Notes: generated by a model from the sequence alone, not told the origin. Shown: positions 8,842-17,806, numbered from the stretch's first letter. The stretch is 35,493 bases of DNA from Flavobacteriaceae bacterium (GCA_020627885.1 JAHDGB010000008.1:1-35493); one strand, 5' to 3'. Program-made: numbers and translations.

Positions 8842-10872
8842 CTAATTGCATTTTAATATAAAAGCACCCTTTTCTCCAGTATAGTGAAAAGGGATTTTTT
8901 TTTCTTTACAAGATTTTTTCCATTTTAAAATTTGTGATTTATGATTACTGCCATCCGCAATAATTGTAAGTGGTTTTATAGAGTCAATTATTCTGTTTAA
9001 GTTAATTTTTGGAGTATTGGTTAGTAGTATGTAATCTGGACAAAACTGTTTTACATTATAAACACCGGTGCTATCAATAACTAATAAATAGCGATTTTTT
9101 ATTTTGAAAATAGGATCGAGGCTGCTCTTAGTTATCTTATTAATACGATGTGCAATAGTATAATTACGGAAACTGCGTTTTATTTTTGACACGTCAGAAT
9201 TACTGTAAAAGGCTAAGAATCGGTTCTTTTTTTTTGCAATGACTGTTGTTTTATTTTTGTGAAAAATGATAAATTCATTTGATTTTAAATGTAGTTTATG
9301 CTCAATAAAGTTACTTTGAAATAGAACTATTGCAATTAGTAAAAAAAGGAGTCTATTGTAATTGAGTTGCCTACAAACTTTGGTAAGCGCAATAATTAAA
9401 AGGTAGCTAGTTATAAGTTGGATAGTGTTAAAAGGAATGTCTATAAATATAAATTCATTTTGTTGAGCAATCCATTTTATAAATTGGTTTAAAAGGTTAA
9501 TTAGTGAGGCATAAAAGTTAGCAATAAATTCGGGTAAACTATTTAAAATTGCTAACAGGATAACTAATATTCCTAAGCCAATAATAAAGCCTAAACAAGG
9601 AATAATTACAAGGTTTGAGAGAAAGAATAGCCCCGGAAATTGATGAAAATAAAAAAGACTAAGCGGTAAAACACCAAGTTGGGCTGAGACAGAAACGGTT
9701 AAAACTTGCCATAATTTTTTTAATACGATCCATTTCGGATTCCATAATTTTTGTAATATGGGCTGGATACTAATTATGGAAATGACTGCGACATAGCTTA
9801 ATTGAAACCCCAAGTCAAATAAAAACAAAGGTTTAAACAAGAGTAAAACAAACACTGAAATTGCTATCGAATTGTAAGTATTTACAGGCCTTTTTATATG
9901 CATCCCAATTGTAATAATGCTGAACATGGTTGTAGCTCTAGTTACAGAAGGCGATAAGCCTGCAATTATTGCAAAGCTCCATAGAACTCCAAGAGTAAAT
10001 AAAATTTTTAATATGCTATTGTGCTTAAAATAATCTAGAAGTTGGGCAAATGGTGTTATGAGCATTAGTATAATCCCAATATGTAAACCCGATACTGCAA
10101 GGATATGTATGGCCCCAGCCTTAGTGTAGTTATCATAAATAACGGGATTAATATTTTGTCGTTGCCCTAAAATCATCGCATTAACTATAGAAAGCTCATC
10201 TGGCATAAAATGATAGTTTTTTAATTGGTTCTCAATGTGTTTTCTTAATTTTTCAACATGCCCAAATAGAGAGTGTGTCTTTTTTTTGTGCTTGTATAGA
10301 GAAGAATTGTTACTCGTTATTTGATGATATATATAATGTTTTTTTAGGTATGCTTTATAATTAAACTGCTGGGGATTTAAAGTTTTTTTTATTGTTTTAA
10401 ACAATGAGCTGACGGTTACGATATCGTCAATTTTTAAAGTAGAATTAAGAGTGTCTTTTTTTATATTTAATATTGATTTTCCAGAAGCATTTTGCGAATT
10501 AATAAATAGTATATCTATAATATATTTATTGTAGTAAAGGTTCGATTTTAATACTTTATTAATTCTAAAAGTGATTAATGTATTTGTTTGTTTGTTATTT
10601 AAAAAATGAGTGTAATGGTTCGAGTATTCTTTTTCATTATGAACACTTACCGTTAATATTCCGATAAAAATGATAGTGCAATAAGCTATAACGCCAAAAT
10701 ATATGGTTTTTGAGCTTTTGTTTAAAAATAATTTAGAAATTAAGAGCGCTATAATTAAACATACAACTAAAATTATAGCTGTATTAATAGAGCATGGTTT
10801 TAAATAGCCAATTATTATACCAACAATAAAACCAATTGTAAGTTTGATAATTGTAAAATTAATAGGTTTCAC
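8842..10872 (-). CDS. ComEC/Rec2-related inner-membrane protein
   Basis: The 676-residue polytopic protein resembles ComEC, the channel that passes single-stranded DNA across the inner membrane during natural transformation. An N-terminal pair of helices and a soluble DUF4131-like domain (about 90-190) precede the competence domain, which has the hallmark HILAVSGLHIGI at about 256-267 and many helices up to about residue 520. The C-terminal soluble part (about 535-676) sits where many ComEC proteins carry a metallo-beta-lactamase domain, but I see no HxHxDH metal-binding motif, so nuclease activity there is doubtful. The start codon is GTG at 10872, directly before a hydrophobic helix. The gene abuts the convergent thioredoxin-like gene with no spacer. 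Whether this organism takes up DNA is not shown by this gene alone. Confidence 0.88.
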   Translation of the reverse strand: MKPINFTIIKLTIGFIVGIIIGYLKPCSINTAIILVVCLIIALLISKLFLNKSSKTIYFGVIAYCTIIFIGILTVSVHNEKEYSNHYTHFLNNKQTNTLITFRINKVLKSNLYYNKYIIDILFINSQNASGKSILNIKKDTLNSTLKIDDIVTVSSLFKTIKKTLNPQQFNYKAYLKKHYIYHQITSNNSSLYKHKKKTHSLFGHVEKLRKHIENQLKNYHFMPDELSIVNAMILGQRQNINPVIYDNYTKAGAIHILAVSGLHIGIILMLITPFAQLLDYFKHNSILKILFTLGVLWSFAIIAGLSPSVTRATTMFSIITIGMHIKRPVNTYNSIAISVFVLLLFKPLFLFDLGFQLSYVAVISIISIQPILQKLWNPKWIVLKKLWQVLTVSVSAQLGVLPLSLFYFHQFPGLFFLSNLVIIPCLGFIIGLGILVILLAILNSLPEFIANFYASLINLLNQFIKWIAQQNEFIFIDIPFNTIQLITSYLLIIALTKVCRQLNYNRLLFLLIAIVLFQSNFIEHKLHLKSNEFIIFHKNKTTVIAKKKNRFLAFYSNSDVSKIKRSFRNYTIAHRINKITKSSLDPIFKIKNRYLLVIDSTGVYNVKQFCPDYILLTNTPKINLNRIIDSIKPLTIIADGSNHKSQILKWKKSCKEKKIPFHYTGEKGAFILKCN

Positions 10873-11000
10873 GAGTTCATGATTTACATCAAAATGAACC
10901 TGAGAAATTAGTTGAATACATTGCTTTTAACAATGATAAAGGGAAACCTCCATTAATAGATTTAATGAAGTTTTACAAAAGTAGCGATTTTATTTTATAG
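10866..11000 (+). other. Gene-like open frame without a usable start (possible remnant)
   Basis: In the 191-bp gap between comEC and the C40 peptidase gene, the plus strand keeps one frame open for 44 codons up to a TAG. Its translation is unlike translated AT-rich spacer. It contains NEPEKLVEYIAF and GKPPLIDLMKFYKSSDF, with many Glu, Pro, Gly and Asp. No ATG, GTG or TTG precedes this part in frame after the upstream TAG. It may be the 3' end of a lost gene or chance. I do not recognise the family. Confidence 0.25.
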
Positions 11001-11063
11001 GTATTTCGAAGTATTTAAAATAAGAGAATAACTTACAATTTAAAAGGTCAAAATAATTATAAA

Positions 11064-11573
11064 TTAAAAAACCCGTCTAGCTTGTACAAAGGCAAAGTAC
11101 CAATATTTTTCGGCAAGGTTAGATATTATAACCCCTTTACTAGTGGAAGAATGAATAAATTCTACATGGCCAGTCCTAGCAGTAGTTACTAAACCTACAT
11201 GATTTACTGTACGACTTCCTTTTTTTGTGGCAAAAAATAGCAAATCGCCTTTTTGCACCTTCTTTATATCTACCCATTTACCATGGGTTGCCATATCTTT
11301 TGATATTCTTGGAAATACAATTTGCTCTTCTTTAAAAGCTGTATAAATCAAGCCAGAGCAATCCATTCCTTTTTTTGTTGTTCCTCCATATTTATAGCGC
11401 GTTCCTTTATATGATTTTGCATTATCAACTACTTTTAAAGCTAAAGGACTGATTGATGTTTTTTTTGTGCCTGTTGTTTTAGTCGGTGATTTTTTCGTGT
11501 TAATTTTTGATTTTGAACTTCCGCAGGATAATAAAAAAATGAAGGATAAAGAAATGAAGACTAATTTTTGCAT
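11064..11573 (-). CDS. C40 family (NlpC/P60) cell-wall peptidase, lipoprotein
   Basis: The 169-residue protein has a lipoprotein signal with the acylated cysteine probably at Cys17 (FLLSC), followed by a Lys/Thr/Ser-rich linker up to residue 40. The NlpC/P60 domain then carries Cys72 (GMDCSGLIY), His125 (NHVGLV) and a third polar position at His141 (FIHSS). These enzymes cut peptide stems of peptidoglycan, usually between D-Glu and diaminopimelate, which fits the DAP-type wall implied by MurE in this window. The gene starts 4 bp after lpxB, so it is very likely translated from the same message. It is compact and has no extra SH3 or LysM domain. Confidence 0.92.
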   Translation of the reverse strand: MQKLVFISLSFIFLLSCGSSKSKINTKKSPTKTTGTKKTSISPLALKVVDNAKSYKGTRYKYGGTTKKGMDCSGLIYTAFKEEQIVFPRISKDMATHGKWVDIKKVQKGDLLFFATKKGSRTVNHVGLVTTARTGHVEFIHSSTSKGVIISNLAEKYWYFAFVQARRVF

Positions 11574-11577
11574 AACA

Positions 11578-12690
11578 TTAATTTAAAGCTTTATATATAA
11601 GTTTAGCGGTATAATTACTAGCTCCTTTGCCTCCAAGAGCTTTTTCTAAGTCGTAATAATTTAGAAAAAGCTTAGCACGCTCATAAGGATCGAGTATATT
11701 GTCCAACTCTTTTTTTAATTGTTTAGTATTAAAATCATTTTGAATTAACTCAGTGACCACTTCTTTATTTAAAATAAGATTTACCAAAGAAATGTATTCT
11801 AGTTTAACCAAGCGTTTACCTATCTGATAACTTAGCCAATTGCCTTTGTAACAAACAATTTGTGGAACTTTAAAAAGTGCAGTTTCAAGAGTTGCGGTAC
11901 CAGAAGTAACAATGGCAGCAGTAGAAATGCTTAGTAAATCATGAGTTTTATTAGATATAAAACTAACATTAGCTTTTTTTATAAATTGGTTATAAAAATG
12001 ATAATCCTGATTAGGGGCCCCAGCTATAACAAATTGATAATCTGAATAACTATCAACAATACTTAGCATTATAGATAAAATTTGAGTAATCTCTTGTTTT
12101 CTGCTTCCTGGAAGTAAAGCTATAATTGGTTTTTTATTAAGTTTATGCGTGGTTCTAAACTCGTGTTCATCTACTTGTTTTCTATCTGCAATAGCATCAA
12201 TTAAAGGATGGCCAACAAAATGAACAGGGAAATTATGCTTGTTTTCATAAAACCCTTTTTCAAAAGGAAGTATAACGTATAGTTCGTCGATATCTCTTTT
12301 AATGCTATTAACTCGTTTTTCTTTCCAAGCCCATACCTGTGGAGAGATGTAATAATGTGTTTTATAATTTTGTGCTTTTGCCCATTTTGCAATACGTAAG
12401 TTAAAACCAGGATAATCTATAAAAATAAGAACATCGGGGTTAAATACTTTTATATCCTTTTTAGCAAAAGCAATATTTTTAGTAATGGTACGAAGGTTTT
12501 TAATCACTTCAACAAAACCCATAAAAGCAAGTTTCTTGTAGTGTTTTACAAGAGAGCCACCTACTTGCTGCATAAGATCGCCACCCCAAAATCGAAATTC
12601 AGCATTCGCATCTTCCTTTAACAACCCTTTCATTAAGTTAGAGGCATGCAAGTCGCCAGAAGCTTCTCCAGAAATAATATAATATTTCAT
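11578..12690 (-). CDS. lpxB: Lipid-A-disaccharide synthase
   Basis: LpxB joins UDP-2,3-diacylglucosamine and lipid X into the lipid A disaccharide at the cytoplasmic side of the inner membrane. The 370-residue length is close to other LpxB proteins. The N-terminus reads ISGEASGDLHASNLM, the family signature, and the C-terminal half has the glycosyltransferase (GT19) features LLPGSRKQEI and VTSGTATLETAL. It lies in a minus-strand series with surE and a small membrane gene upstream and a C40 peptidase 4 bp downstream, an envelope-biogenesis operon. No other lipid A gene is in the window. Confidence 0.96.
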   Translation of the reverse strand: MKYYIISGEASGDLHASNLMKGLLKEDANAEFRFWGGDLMQQVGGSLVKHYKKLAFMGFVEVIKNLRTITKNIAFAKKDIKVFNPDVLIFIDYPGFNLRIAKWAKAQNYKTHYYISPQVWAWKEKRVNSIKRDIDELYVILPFEKGFYENKHNFPVHFVGHPLIDAIADRKQVDEHEFRTTHKLNKKPIIALLPGSRKQEITQILSIMLSIVDSYSDYQFVIAGAPNQDYHFYNQFIKKANVSFISNKTHDLLSISTAAIVTSGTATLETALFKVPQIVCYKGNWLSYQIGKRLVKLEYISLVNLILNKEVVTELIQNDFNTKQLKKELDNILDPYERAKLFLNYYDLEKALGGKGASNYTAKLIYKALN

Positions 12691-12732
12691 TTACTATGAT
12701 TTATTATGTTTAGTGGTATGCATTTTTTTAAA

Positions 12733-13017
12733 TTACATTGTTATTATAAAAACTAAAGCAACAATTAATAAAGACATTAATATTCCCTGTGCAATTTTAT
12801 CTTTCCTTTTGTTTAAGAAGAAGTAAAACACGGGCAAGTTTAAAAGTGCTCCTATGCTAGCACGCTTAGCTAGTAGTTTAGATGATAGCCCCTGTTCTAT
12901 TATCTGATCTATGTTCAAATTTAATTTTGCACCTATAAAGGCTGTAAACAGTATCAGTCCTATAGTAGATACTATAATGCCAATTATAAACCCTATAATT
13001 ATATCTTTTTTATGCAT
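12733..13017 (-). CDS. Small membrane protein between surE and lpxB, function unknown
   Basis: The 94-residue protein has three likely transmembrane segments (about 6-30, 54-68 and 75-93) with a short charged loop NKRKDK before the last. No catalytic motif or known domain is apparent. Its ATG overlaps the last 8 bp of surE in a different frame, so it is probably translated by coupling. It precedes lpxB by 42 bp. Position suggests an envelope-related accessory role, but nothing in the sequence defines one. Confidence 0.75.
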   Translation of the reverse strand: MHKKDIIIGFIIGIIVSTIGLILFTAFIGAKLNLNIDQIIEQGLSSKLLAKRASIGALLNLPVFYFFLNKRKDKIAQGILMSLLIVALVFIITM

Positions 13018-13771
13018 TAAAATTCCATGAGTTTAATTGTTGAATACAATGATGAGCTGTCAAATCAAACTGAACAGGGACTACAGATATATATCCGTTT
13101 TTAAGAGCCCATTCGTCTGTGTCTTCCCCATTGTCGTAATTTTCAAATTTACCAGTTAACCAATAATAATCTTTCCCTTGCGGGGTTTGTCGCTTATCAA
13201 ACTCCTCCTTCCAATTCCCTTTTGCTTGTCTACATATTTTTATGCCTTTAATTGCATTCTCATTGAGGTTAGGAATATTTACATTAAGAACAACTCCTTG
13301 AGTTAACCCATTTTCTAAAACATTTTTAGCTATAGTTTTTACATGTGTTTTTGCAGCATTAAAGTTGGCATCCCATTTATGATTTAAATGAGAAAAACCA
13401 ATAGCAGGAATACCTTCAATACCAGCTTCAATAGCAGCACTCATTGTTCCGGAATATATTACATTTATTGACGAATTAGAACCATGATTAATGCCAGAAA
13501 CGCATAAGTCTGGTTTACGGTCGAGTATTTCATTTACTGCAATTTTAACGCAATCGGCAGGAGTGCCAGAGCAGCTGTATTGAAAGTTACTGATTTTTTC
13601 AATATGTAGTGTTGAGTTTATGGTAATTGCATGTCCCATACCACTTTGAGGGCTATTAGGAGCAACAACTACTACATCTCCAATGCTTTTCATAATTTCA
13701 GTAAGTGCAATAATTCCAGGTGCGGTGATGCCATCGTCATTAATTACTAAAATAAGAGGTTTTTTAGTCAT
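13010..13771 (-). CDS. surE: 5'/3'-nucleotidase SurE
   Basis: SurE is a metal-dependent phosphatase that removes phosphate from nucleoside monophosphates and is often linked to stationary-phase survival. The 253-residue protein has the metal-binding NDDG (residues 11-14) after a first beta strand, SPQSGMGHAIT near residue 40, and the SGINHGSN block near residue 94, which supplies the conserved Asn ligand. It is the first gene of the minus-strand group that continues to lpxB, and its 3' end overlaps the next gene by 8 bp. A TAnnTTTG element lies 22 bp upstream of its ATG. Confidence 0.96.
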   Translation of the reverse strand: MTKKPLILVINDDGITAPGIIALTEIMKSIGDVVVVAPNSPQSGMGHAITINSTLHIEKISNFQYSCSGTPADCVKIAVNEILDRKPDLCVSGINHGSNSSINVIYSGTMSAAIEAGIEGIPAIGFSHLNHKWDANFNAAKTHVKTIAKNVLENGLTQGVVLNVNIPNLNENAIKGIKICRQAKGNWKEEFDKRQTPQGKDYYWLTGKFENYDNGEDTDEWALKNGYISVVPVQFDLTAHHCIQQLNSWNFNA

Positions 13772-13792
13772 TTTTAATTAAATTATATCAAG

Positions 13793-13800
13793 CAAAAGTA
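13793..13800 (-). promoter_or_regulatory. Possible -7 element for surE
   Basis: Read on the minus strand this is TACTTTTG, an exact TAnnTTTG match. It would give a 5' leader of about 15 nt before the surE ATG. No TTG at the right distance is seen for a -33 box. Confidence 0.33.
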
Positions 13801-13928
13801 CATAATTTCTTAGTGAAACCTTTAATTCGCTTAGTTTAACAAAAAATAGTGTTAATAGTCTTTAATTGGCATGGTTTTTTCTTTATTTTAGTAAATTCAT
13901 AAATCGAACCCCTAAAAGAAAAAGAGAT

Positions 13929-16082
13929 ATGCAAAGGAAATATAATATTTTAGTGCTAGTATTATTGTTAGCATTTGGTTCTTGCAGCTTTACATCTAAA
14001 GTTGATAATGATCCAAACAAAGATAAATTACTTATACAGATCATTACCTTAGCGCTTGAACAACTTCATTTTGAACCTAAAGATTTTAATGACGATTTTT
14101 CTCAAGATGTTTATAATACTTTTTTAACTCAAATAGATCCTTTAAAACGTTATTTTTTAAAATCGGATATAGAAGAATTTGATCGTTATAAAAACAAGTT
14201 AGACGATCAGATTAAAGCATATGATGTTTCTTTTTTTAACCTAGTACATGAACGTTTGGTAAAACGAATAGATGAAACTAAAAATATATATAAAGATATA
14301 TTAGATAAGCCTTTTAATTATTCAAAAGAAGAATCTCTTAATACCGATTATGAAACACTAGATTATGTAAAGAATAAAAAGCAATTAAAAGAAAGGTGGA
14401 GACAGCAGCTTAAATTTAGAGCCATTTCTAATTATGATGATTTGATTGTTGAAAAAGAAGATGAGGAAAAGAACAATGAATCTTCAAGTAGTAGAGTGTC
14501 TAAAAAAACCTTGCATAAGGAAATGGAGGAGAAAGCAAGAGAAACGACATTAAGTAATTTTGATGTATACTACAATGATTATATTGATGATCTGCAACGA
14601 AAAGATTGGTTTGCAATGTACATTAATGCCATTGTAGAAGAGTTCGATCCACATACGTTTTATTTTGCACCAAGAGATAAAGATCGTTTCGATCAACAAA
14701 TGTCAGGAAAACTTGAGGGTATTGGGGCTAGGCTTCAAAAAAGAATGGATCATACTAAAATAGTAGAGTTAATTTCTGGAGGGCCAGCTTGGAGAGGAAA
14801 AAAACTTGAAGTAGGCGATATTATTTTGAAAACAAGACAGGAAGATGAAAAAACACCTGTTAGTATTGTAGGAATGCGTATAGACGATGCTATAAAACTT
14901 ATAAAAGGACCAAAAGGAACAAAAGTAATATTAACAGTAAAGAAAGTCGATGGCTCTATCAGAGATATATCGATTACAAGAGATATTGTTGAGTTGGAAG
15001 AAACTTATGCAAAATCTTCTACTGTTAAGAAAGATGATAAACTGTTTGGAGTTATTAACTTGCCAAAATTTTATATCGATTTTGAAGACTATAACAATAG
15101 AAATGCTGCTTCAGATATTAAACTTGAAATTGAGAGATTAAAAAAGGAAGGCATGGAAGGTCTGGTATTAGATTTAAGAGATAATGGAGGAGGGTCTTTA
15201 AAAACGGTGGTGGATATTGCTGGTTTATTTATTAAAGAAGGTCCTGTTGTTCAAGTACGCTCTACAGATCAGCCAAAAGAGGTGTTAAAAGATAAAGACA
15301 AATCCATTATATGGGATGGGCCATTAGTTATTCTGGTAAACGAACTATCTGCATCTGCTTCAGAGATTTTAGCAGCAGCTATGCAAGATTATAAAAGAGC
15401 AATTATCATTGGTAGTAAACAAACTTATGGTAAGGGAACAGTGCAAAATGTATTAGATTTAAACCGTATGGTACGCCAGAATTCTCATGGCGATTTAGGG
15501 GCAATAAAGATTACACGTCAAAAATTTTATAGAATTAATGGGGGGTCTACACAATTAGAAGGAGTTAAAAGTGATGTCGTTGTCCCAGATCGTTATAGTT
15601 TTATTGATATAGGAGAGCGCGATCAAGACAACCCTCTTGAGTGGGACAAAATTAGTGCTGTAGATTATGATTACTGGAATAGATATTATGATTATGATAT
15701 CACAATTAGTAAAAGCAAAGCAAGGATGGCTCAAAATAAGCAGTTAAAGTTAATTGAAGAAAATGCCAAATGGATAAAAAGTAATTTAGACAAAAAAGAA
15801 TATTCACTAAATTATGAAAGCTATAAATCTAGAATAAAAGAAGGAGAGGCTGAAAGTAAACGTTTTGAAGCAATTAACGATTATAAAACAAATCTTACTT
15901 TTCAATCATTACCTTATGAGCAAGATTTATTTGTTAAGGATACGATTTTGAAAGAAAAACGAGACAGATGGCATGAATCTTTAAGTCAGGATGTATATAT
16001 GGAAGAGGCTTTAAACGTGCTTCAAGATCTTAAAATGACTTATGAAATTAAAAAAGTTGCTTCAGCTAAAGTAAAGAATTAA
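13929..16082 (+). CDS. Carboxy-terminal (tail-specific) processing peptidase, Prc type
   Basis: This periplasmic serine protease of family S41 degrades or trims proteins from their C-termini. I use the ATG at 13929 (MQRKYNILVL), which gives a clean lipoprotein-like signal (probable lipid-modified Cys19, FGSC) and 717 residues. An upstream in-frame ATG at 13866 would put an unlikely charged stretch before the signal. The order is an N-terminal helical region typical of Prc, a PDZ domain at about 245-325 (GKLEGIGARL, GGPAWRGKKL), and the S41 catalytic core with Ser476 (SASASEIL) and Lys502 (TYGKGTVQ). The Ser-Lys spacing is one residue longer than in E. coli Prc. A C-terminal charged helical region follows. 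The gene is 7 bp upstream of an ABC permease. E. coli Prc acts on PBP3 and a murein endopeptidase; a wall-related substrate here would be inference. Confidence 0.94.
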   Translation: MQRKYNILVLVLLLAFGSCSFTSKVDNDPNKDKLLIQIITLALEQLHFEPKDFNDDFSQDVYNTFLTQIDPLKRYFLKSDIEEFDRYKNKLDDQIKAYDVSFFNLVHERLVKRIDETKNIYKDILDKPFNYSKEESLNTDYETLDYVKNKKQLKERWRQQLKFRAISNYDDLIVEKEDEEKNNESSSSRVSKKTLHKEMEEKARETTLSNFDVYYNDYIDDLQRKDWFAMYINAIVEEFDPHTFYFAPRDKDRFDQQMSGKLEGIGARLQKRMDHTKIVELISGGPAWRGKKLEVGDIILKTRQEDEKTPVSIVGMRIDDAIKLIKGPKGTKVILTVKKVDGSIRDISITRDIVELEETYAKSSTVKKDDKLFGVINLPKFYIDFEDYNNRNAASDIKLEIERLKKEGMEGLVLDLRDNGGGSLKTVVDIAGLFIKEGPVVQVRSTDQPKEVLKDKDKSIIWDGPLVILVNELSASASEILAAAMQDYKRAIIIGSKQTYGKGTVQNVLDLNRMVRQNSHGDLGAIKITRQKFYRINGGSTQLEGVKSDVVVPDRYSFIDIGERDQDNPLEWDKISAVDYDYWNRYYDYDITISKSKARMAQNKQLKLIEENAKWIKSNLDKKEYSLNYESYKSRIKEGEAESKRFEAINDYKTNLTFQSLPYEQDLFVKDTILKEKRDRWHESLSQDVYMEEALNVLQDLKMTYEIKKVASAKVKN

Positions 16083-16089
16083 ATGATAA

Positions 16090-17169
16090 ATGGGTAATAC
16101 CACTAATTCATTAGGACGATTAGCGCTCCAAAAGTTTAAAAAAGACTTTTGGGGCGTTTTTAGTACTATATTTATTTTAATTATAGGTTTTATTTCCGTG
16201 TTTGCTTACCTGTTTTCTCCAGATAGTTCGCAAAATGCAAATCAAATGCATTTGTCTATACATTCTAAAAAGCCAGGGTTTAATGTTGATTTACTAAAAA
16301 TTAAATCTGAAAATATAGGCGAACAAAGTAAAATTGATAAGTTATTTTTTGGTGATAAAATAACAGATACAGAAACCCCTATTTCGAGTTATAGTTTTAA
16401 AGAAGGAGAATTGAAATATACAGCGTATGTTTCTGATGGTATGGAAGGTGTTGCGAAATCTATAGCTATTGCTAAAGAGAAATTTAGCATCGTTAATAAA
16501 ACTTTTTATTTAGGAACCGATAAATATGGGAGAGATCTATTAAGTCGAATTTTGGTAGGAGCAAGAATATCCTTTTTTATAGGTTTTGTGGCTGTTTTTA
16601 TTTCATTAGTAATTGGCGTTTTTATGGGGAGTGTATCAGGTTATTATGGCGGAAAAATTGATGCCATTGTAATGTGGGTAGTTAATGTAACGTGGTCTAT
16701 ACCAACCTTATTACTCGTTATTGCAATTACCTTAGCTTTAGGAAAAGGGTTTTGGCAGGTTTTTATAGCTGTAGGTTTAACCATGTGGGTAGAAGTGGCT
16801 CGTGTGGTGCGCGGCCAAATAATAAGCGCAAAAGAGATGCAGTATGTTACAGCAGCAAGAGCTTTGGGGTTTAAGGATTTTAGAATAATAGTAAAACATA
16901 TATTGCCAAATATTATGGCTCCAGTAATTGTAATTTGTGCAGCTAATTTTGCTGCCGCGATACTTATAGAAAGTGGGTTAAGCTTTTTAGGAATTGGAGC
17001 TCAGCCACCAATGGCTAGCTGGGGGGCAATGGTAAAAGATCATTATAATTATATTATTCTTGGCAAGCCTTATTTAGCTGTAATACCAGGTTTGTGTATT
17101 ATGAGTTTAGTTATGGCGTTTATGATGATAGGGAATGCCTTGCGCGATGCGTTGGATGTTAAGGGGTAG
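16090..17169 (+). CDS. ABC transporter permease, OppC/DppC-like
   Basis: The 359-residue inner-membrane protein is a permease of the peptide/nickel ABC importer family. An N-terminal helix (about 22-42, the OppC_N type) is followed by a soluble stretch of about 100 residues (45-145), longer than usual. FLGTDKYGRDLLSRIL-type sequence, here LGTDKYGRDLLSRIL, leads into a five-helix core domain. The ATPase-contact loop AARALGFKDFRIIVKHILPN is near residue 255. OppC proteins normally act with an OppB permease, two ATPases and a binding protein; none of these is in the window, so partners must be elsewhere. The gene follows the Prc-type protease by 7 bp and converges on engB. Confidence 0.9.
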   Translation: MGNTTNSLGRLALQKFKKDFWGVFSTIFILIIGFISVFAYLFSPDSSQNANQMHLSIHSKKPGFNVDLLKIKSENIGEQSKIDKLFFGDKITDTETPISSYSFKEGELKYTAYVSDGMEGVAKSIAIAKEKFSIVNKTFYLGTDKYGRDLLSRILVGARISFFIGFVAVFISLVIGVFMGSVSGYYGGKIDAIVMWVVNVTWSIPTLLLVIAITLALGKGFWQVFIAVGLTMWVEVARVVRGQIISAKEMQYVTAARALGFKDFRIIVKHILPNIMAPVIVICAANFAAAILIESGLSFLGIGAQPPMASWGAMVKDHYNYIILGKPYLAVIPGLCIMSLVMAFMMIGNALRDALDVKG

Positions 17170-17191
17170 TTTATAATGCGTAAAAAACAGA

Positions 17192-17806
17192 CTAACTATC
17201 AATCATATTACTATTTAAACGATCTATATATTCAAGCACTTCATCTTTTCCAATAGCTTTAGAAGACGAAGTTATGAAGTAGTTTGGCACCTCTTCCCAG
17301 GTTTCTAAAAGAATGGCTTTATAATCATTAACATGAGTTTCTATGGCTTTAGGTTTTAATTTGTCAGCTTTGGTGAAAATGATAGAAAAAGGAATGTTGT
17401 TTTCGCCCATCCAAATCATAAAATCTAAATCTACAGGCTGAGGTTTATGACGTATATCTACCAAGACAAAAGCAGTAACAAGCTGTTCGCGGTAAGTGAA
17501 ATATTGTGTTATAAACTTTTGAAATGTTTTTTTTGCAGTTTTCGATACTCTTGCATAACCATAACCAGGAAGGTCTACAAGATACCATTCTTTATTAATA
17601 ATAAAATGATTAATAAGTTGCGTTTTTCCAGGTCTTCCAGAAGTTTTGGCAAGGCTTTTTCTGCTTGTAAGCATGTTTATAAGAGACGATTTCCCGACAT
17701 TGCTACGCCCTATAAATGCGTATTCGGGAATACGACTTTTTGGGCATTTTGCCACATCAGAATTACTCATTACGAACTCAGCAGATTTTACCTTCATAGT
17801 CATCAT
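17192..17806 (-). CDS. engB: Ribosome biogenesis GTPase EngB (YsxC/YihA)
   Basis: EngB is an essential cytoplasmic GTPase that helps assemble the large ribosomal subunit. The 204-residue length matches the family. G1 is GRSNVGKSS (33-41), G3 is DLPGYGYA, G4 is TKADK, and a G5-like TSSSKAIG follows. The start may be any of three nearby Met codons (MMTM); I use the first. A TTG-N23-TACCTTTG promoter-like pair lies upstream, inside the end of the hydrolase gene, so engB may be transcribed on its own as well as with the hydrolase. The 86-bp spacer contains a small imperfect hairpin (17839-17858) without a U-run. Confidence 0.96.
   Translation of the reverse strand: MMTMKVKSAEFVMSNSDVAKCPKSRIPEYAFIGRSNVGKSSLINMLTSRKSLAKTSGRPGKTQLINHFIINKEWYLVDLPGYGYARVSKTAKKTFQKFITQYFTYREQLVTAFVLVDIRHKPQPVDLDFMIWMGENNIPFSIIFTKADKLKPKAIETHVNDYKAILLETWEEVPNYFITSSSKAIGKDEVLEYIDRLNSNMIDS

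Noticed and set aside
13866-13928. Upstream extension of the Prc-type protease from ATG 13866.
   Set aside because: It would place about 20 residues, many basic, before a clear lipoprotein-type signal. The ATG at 13929 gives a normal signal sequence.
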